A stretch of DNA of 64,000 nt from the NCBI GenBank assembly GCA_934717675.1, contig CAKUYZ010000004.1, positions 1-64,000 on the forward strand, in the 5' to 3' direction. Both the position numbers and the translations under genes were made by a program. The notes under the pieces are model-generated. The model ran no database searches, was not told the origin of the DNA, and was given only the letters and a program-made list of their open reading frames with translations. Shown one piece after another: positions 62,354 through 64,000 of this stretch. This stretch comes from an uncultured Bacteroidales bacterium. GTDB taxonomy: Bacteria > Bacteroidota > Bacteroidia > Bacteroidales > Marinilabiliaceae. Every line of letters starts with the position of its first letter. Position 1 is the stretch's first letter.

Positions 62354-63281
62354 GATGACATTCTACATCAACAACAAGGGTTTTGAGGTGACGGACAAGT
62401 GGGAGCCCAACTGCTGGGTCTCACTGGAGTGCCCCACCTCCGAGGAGCGAAATTTCTTGATCTCCGGGCTGGAAGTGCCGGAGTCCTTCATATCAGACAT
62501 TGAGGATAACGATGAGAGGCCGCGTCGCGACGAGGACGATGACGGCTGGCAGCTCATTGTGATCCGAGTCCCCATCCGTCGGAACGACAGCCGGATAGAC
62601 TTCACCACGGTGCCGCTCGGCATCATGATAAAAGATGACGTCTGCGTGACCATCTGCAACTACAAGACCGAGATGCTGGACGATTTTGTGGTCTACACCA
62701 TCAGGAAGCGTATCACCGTGGCCAATCACTATGAGTTGGCAGTGCGCCTTATGCTCTCGGCCTCCGTATGGTTCCTTAAATACTTGAAGAATATCAACGT
62801 CCAGATAATGAGTTCGGAGTCGGAGCTGCAAGAGACGGTGCGAAATGACGAGCTGCTCAAACTGCAGCGCATAGAGAACTCGCTGGTCTATTTCGTCACG
62901 TCGCTCAAGGGCAACGACGTGCTGTTCTATCGCCTGGTGCACTCCAAGACGGTGCGAGACGCCTGCGACGAGGACTTGACCGAGGACGTGGAGATTGAGC
63001 TTAAGCAGGCGGAGGAGACCACCAACATATACAGGAACATTATCCACAGCATGAGCAACTCCTATTCGTCCGTCATCTCCAACAACATCAACGGGACCAT
63101 GAAGACGCTCACGAGCATCAACATCATCCTCATGCTCCCCACGCTCATAGCCAGTCTCTATGGAATGAACGTCTCCAACTATATGGAGGACAATAAATAC
63201 GCCTTCTTCATCGTCGTGGGCGCGTCGATTGTGTTGAGCATCTTGCTTTCCTTATTCTTCCGACGCAAAGATTTGCTGTGA
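62352..63281 (+). CDS. corA: CorA family magnesium/divalent metal transporter
   Basis: A 309-residue CorA protein. An N-terminal cytoplasmic domain is followed by long helices (ELKQAEETTNIYRNIIHSM then SNSYSSVISNN) and two C-terminal membrane segments, the first ending in the signature YGMN (TLIASLYGMNVSN), the second followed by a basic tail RRKDLL. CorA forms a pentameric Mg2+ (or Co2+/Ni2+) channel in the inner membrane. The start may be 62352 or the next methionine at 62355. The downstream gene overlaps its stop by 4 bases. Confidence 0.94.
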   Translation: MMTFYINNKGFEVTDKWEPNCWVSLECPTSEERNFLISGLEVPESFISDIEDNDERPRRDEDDDGWQLIVIRVPIRRNDSRIDFTTVPLGIMIKDDVCVTICNYKTEMLDDFVVYTIRKRITVANHYELAVRLMLSASVWFLKYLKNINVQIMSSESELQETVRNDELLKLQRIENSLVYFVTSLKGNDVLFYRLVHSKTVRDACDEDLTEDVEIELKQAEETTNIYRNIIHSMSNSYSSVISNNINGTMKTLTSINIILMLPTLIASLYGMNVSNYMEDNKYAFFIVVGASIVLSILLSLFFRRKDLL

Positions 63282-64000
63282 TTGACCTGCGGGTGTTGAT
63301 AGACGACGCCCTGCCCGCGCCGTGGCGTCGGGAGCATGGCCTTGCCCTGTGGGTGACCGTGTCTCCTGCCCGTGGCGGCTCCGTGCGGCATCTGCTCATG
63401 GACGTTGGCCAGCACCCTGCCGCCCTGTCATCTAACGCCACGGCGGCCGGGGTGGACTTGGCGCAGGCCTCGGCCGTGGTGCTGAGCCATGGCCACTATG
63501 ACCACGCGGGCGGGTTGCGAGCCTTGGCCGAGGCCCGTTATGACGGGCCGCTGTTCTTGGGCCCTGACGCGGAGCGTCGCCGCTTCTCCGTCCAGGTGGG
63601 TGGCGACGGCGCGCCGGGGCGGATGCGCAAACAGATTGGAATGCCGGAGCCGGAGTTGTTGCGGCTGTTTGACGTGCGCCGCGTGGGCGGCCTCTGCGGG
63701 CTCGATGGCTGGCTCACGCTCTTCACCTTGCCGCAGGCCGCGCCTCCTAACGCCCGTCTGCTGGCCGCGGACGGCGTCGGGGCGGACACATTCTCTGATG
63801 AGGTCTTTGCGTTGGTCTCTGACGGCAGCGAGGAGTGGCTCTTGGGCGGATGCACTCACCACGGTTTGCCTCAGCTGCTGTCTCATGTGTTTGGCCAGTT
63901 GGGGCGGAGGCGCATTGGTGCGTTTGTCGGCGGCCTGCACCTTCAGGGGAGGGGGCTGGCCGAGGTGGAGAGTGTGGCGCAGGGTGCCGCGGCCTATGGT
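63278..64000 (+). CDS. Metallo-beta-lactamase-fold hydrolase (3' end outside the window)
   Basis: A frame starting with GTG at 63278, overlapping the corA stop (GTGA), stays open for all 241 codons to the window end. It contains the metal-binding SHGHYDHAGGL, a later GGCTHHG and a FVGGLHLQG motif. This set fits MBL-fold proteins annotated as dihydropterin-type or arabinofuranosylaminobenzene 5-phosphate synthase-like, which resemble RNase Z but lack its exosite. The start of the reading (VIDLRVLIDDALPAPW, then HLLMDVGQHPAAL) is normal for the group. Translational coupling to corA is likely. Substrate unknown. Confidence 0.85.
   Translation, partial: MIDLRVLIDDALPAPWRREHGLALWVTVSPARGGSVRHLLMDVGQHPAALSSNATAAGVDLAQASAVVLSHGHYDHAGGLRALAEARYDGPLFLGPDAERRRFSVQVGGDGAPGRMRKQIGMPEPELLRLFDVRRVGGLCGLDGWLTLFTLPQAAPPNARLLAADGVGADTFSDEVFALVSDGSEEWLLGGCTHHGLPQLLSHVFGQLGRRRIGAFVGGLHLQGRGLAEVESVAQGAAAYG

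Overview
The window looks like a chromosomal segment of a GC-rich Bacteroidales bacterium. Three things point there. It has a SusC/SusD pair with surface-lipoprotein glycan-binding partners. Several promoters fit the Bacteroidetes pattern (TTTG or CTTG, a 20-bp spacer, TAnnTTTG). It also has a hybrid two-component regulator and a type III glutamine synthetase. Genus cannot be fixed from the sequence alone.

Layout. 1-2.8 kb: the end of a suf iron-sulfur operon (sufC partial, sufD, sufS), then a DUF445 protein. 4.1-36 kb: a large beta-mannan/glucomannan utilisation locus. It holds a GPH transporter with a cellobiose-phosphorylase-like GH94, an AraC regulator with a GH2 enzyme on the minus strand, SusC, SusD and two surface glycan-binding lipoproteins, a surface GH26, galE (minus), GH130, a sialate-acetylesterase-like enzyme, a periplasmic GH26, a cellobiose/mannobiose 2-epimerase, a CE2-like esterase, a GH27 alpha-galactosidase and a second GPH transporter. 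Two toxin-antitoxin loci (YoeB type, intact; YafQ type, toxin broken by an amber codon) and an outer-membrane barrel protein interrupt the locus. 36-38 kb: an AT-richer restriction-modification insert whose nuclease gene carries an in-frame TGA. 38-49 kb: a TPR-type hybrid two-component regulator, a possible structured RNA, and two large secreted proteins (GLUG and BspA-type LRR) that share a C-terminal module. 49-64 kb: mostly housekeeping genes (glnN, cysE, thiF/moeB-like, pgk, acyltransferase, cysQ, patB/malY, DUF3737, MATE, tRNA-Leu, amidoligase, corA, and a partial metallo-beta-lactamase-fold gene).

How the locus would work (inference from families). Surface GH26 and the SusCD/SGBP complex capture and import mannan fragments. 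Periplasmic esterases, GH27 and GH26 remove acetyl and galactosyl groups and cut to disaccharides, and GPH symporters carry these inside. The epimerase converts mannobiose to mannosyl-glucose for GH130, and glucosyl-mannose to cellobiose for GH94, so both disaccharides of glucomannan end in phosphorolysis. The SusC and GH130 promoters share an 18-base block with one difference, which suggests common control.

The observations most worth checking are: the broken nuclease beside an intact methyltransferase; the broken YafQ toxin; a G8 tract that puts an acyltransferase out of frame with its likely start; the corA leader with an acidic/proline small ORF and a start-codon-sequestering complement; the structured glnN leader; and the shared new C-terminal module of the two secreted proteins.
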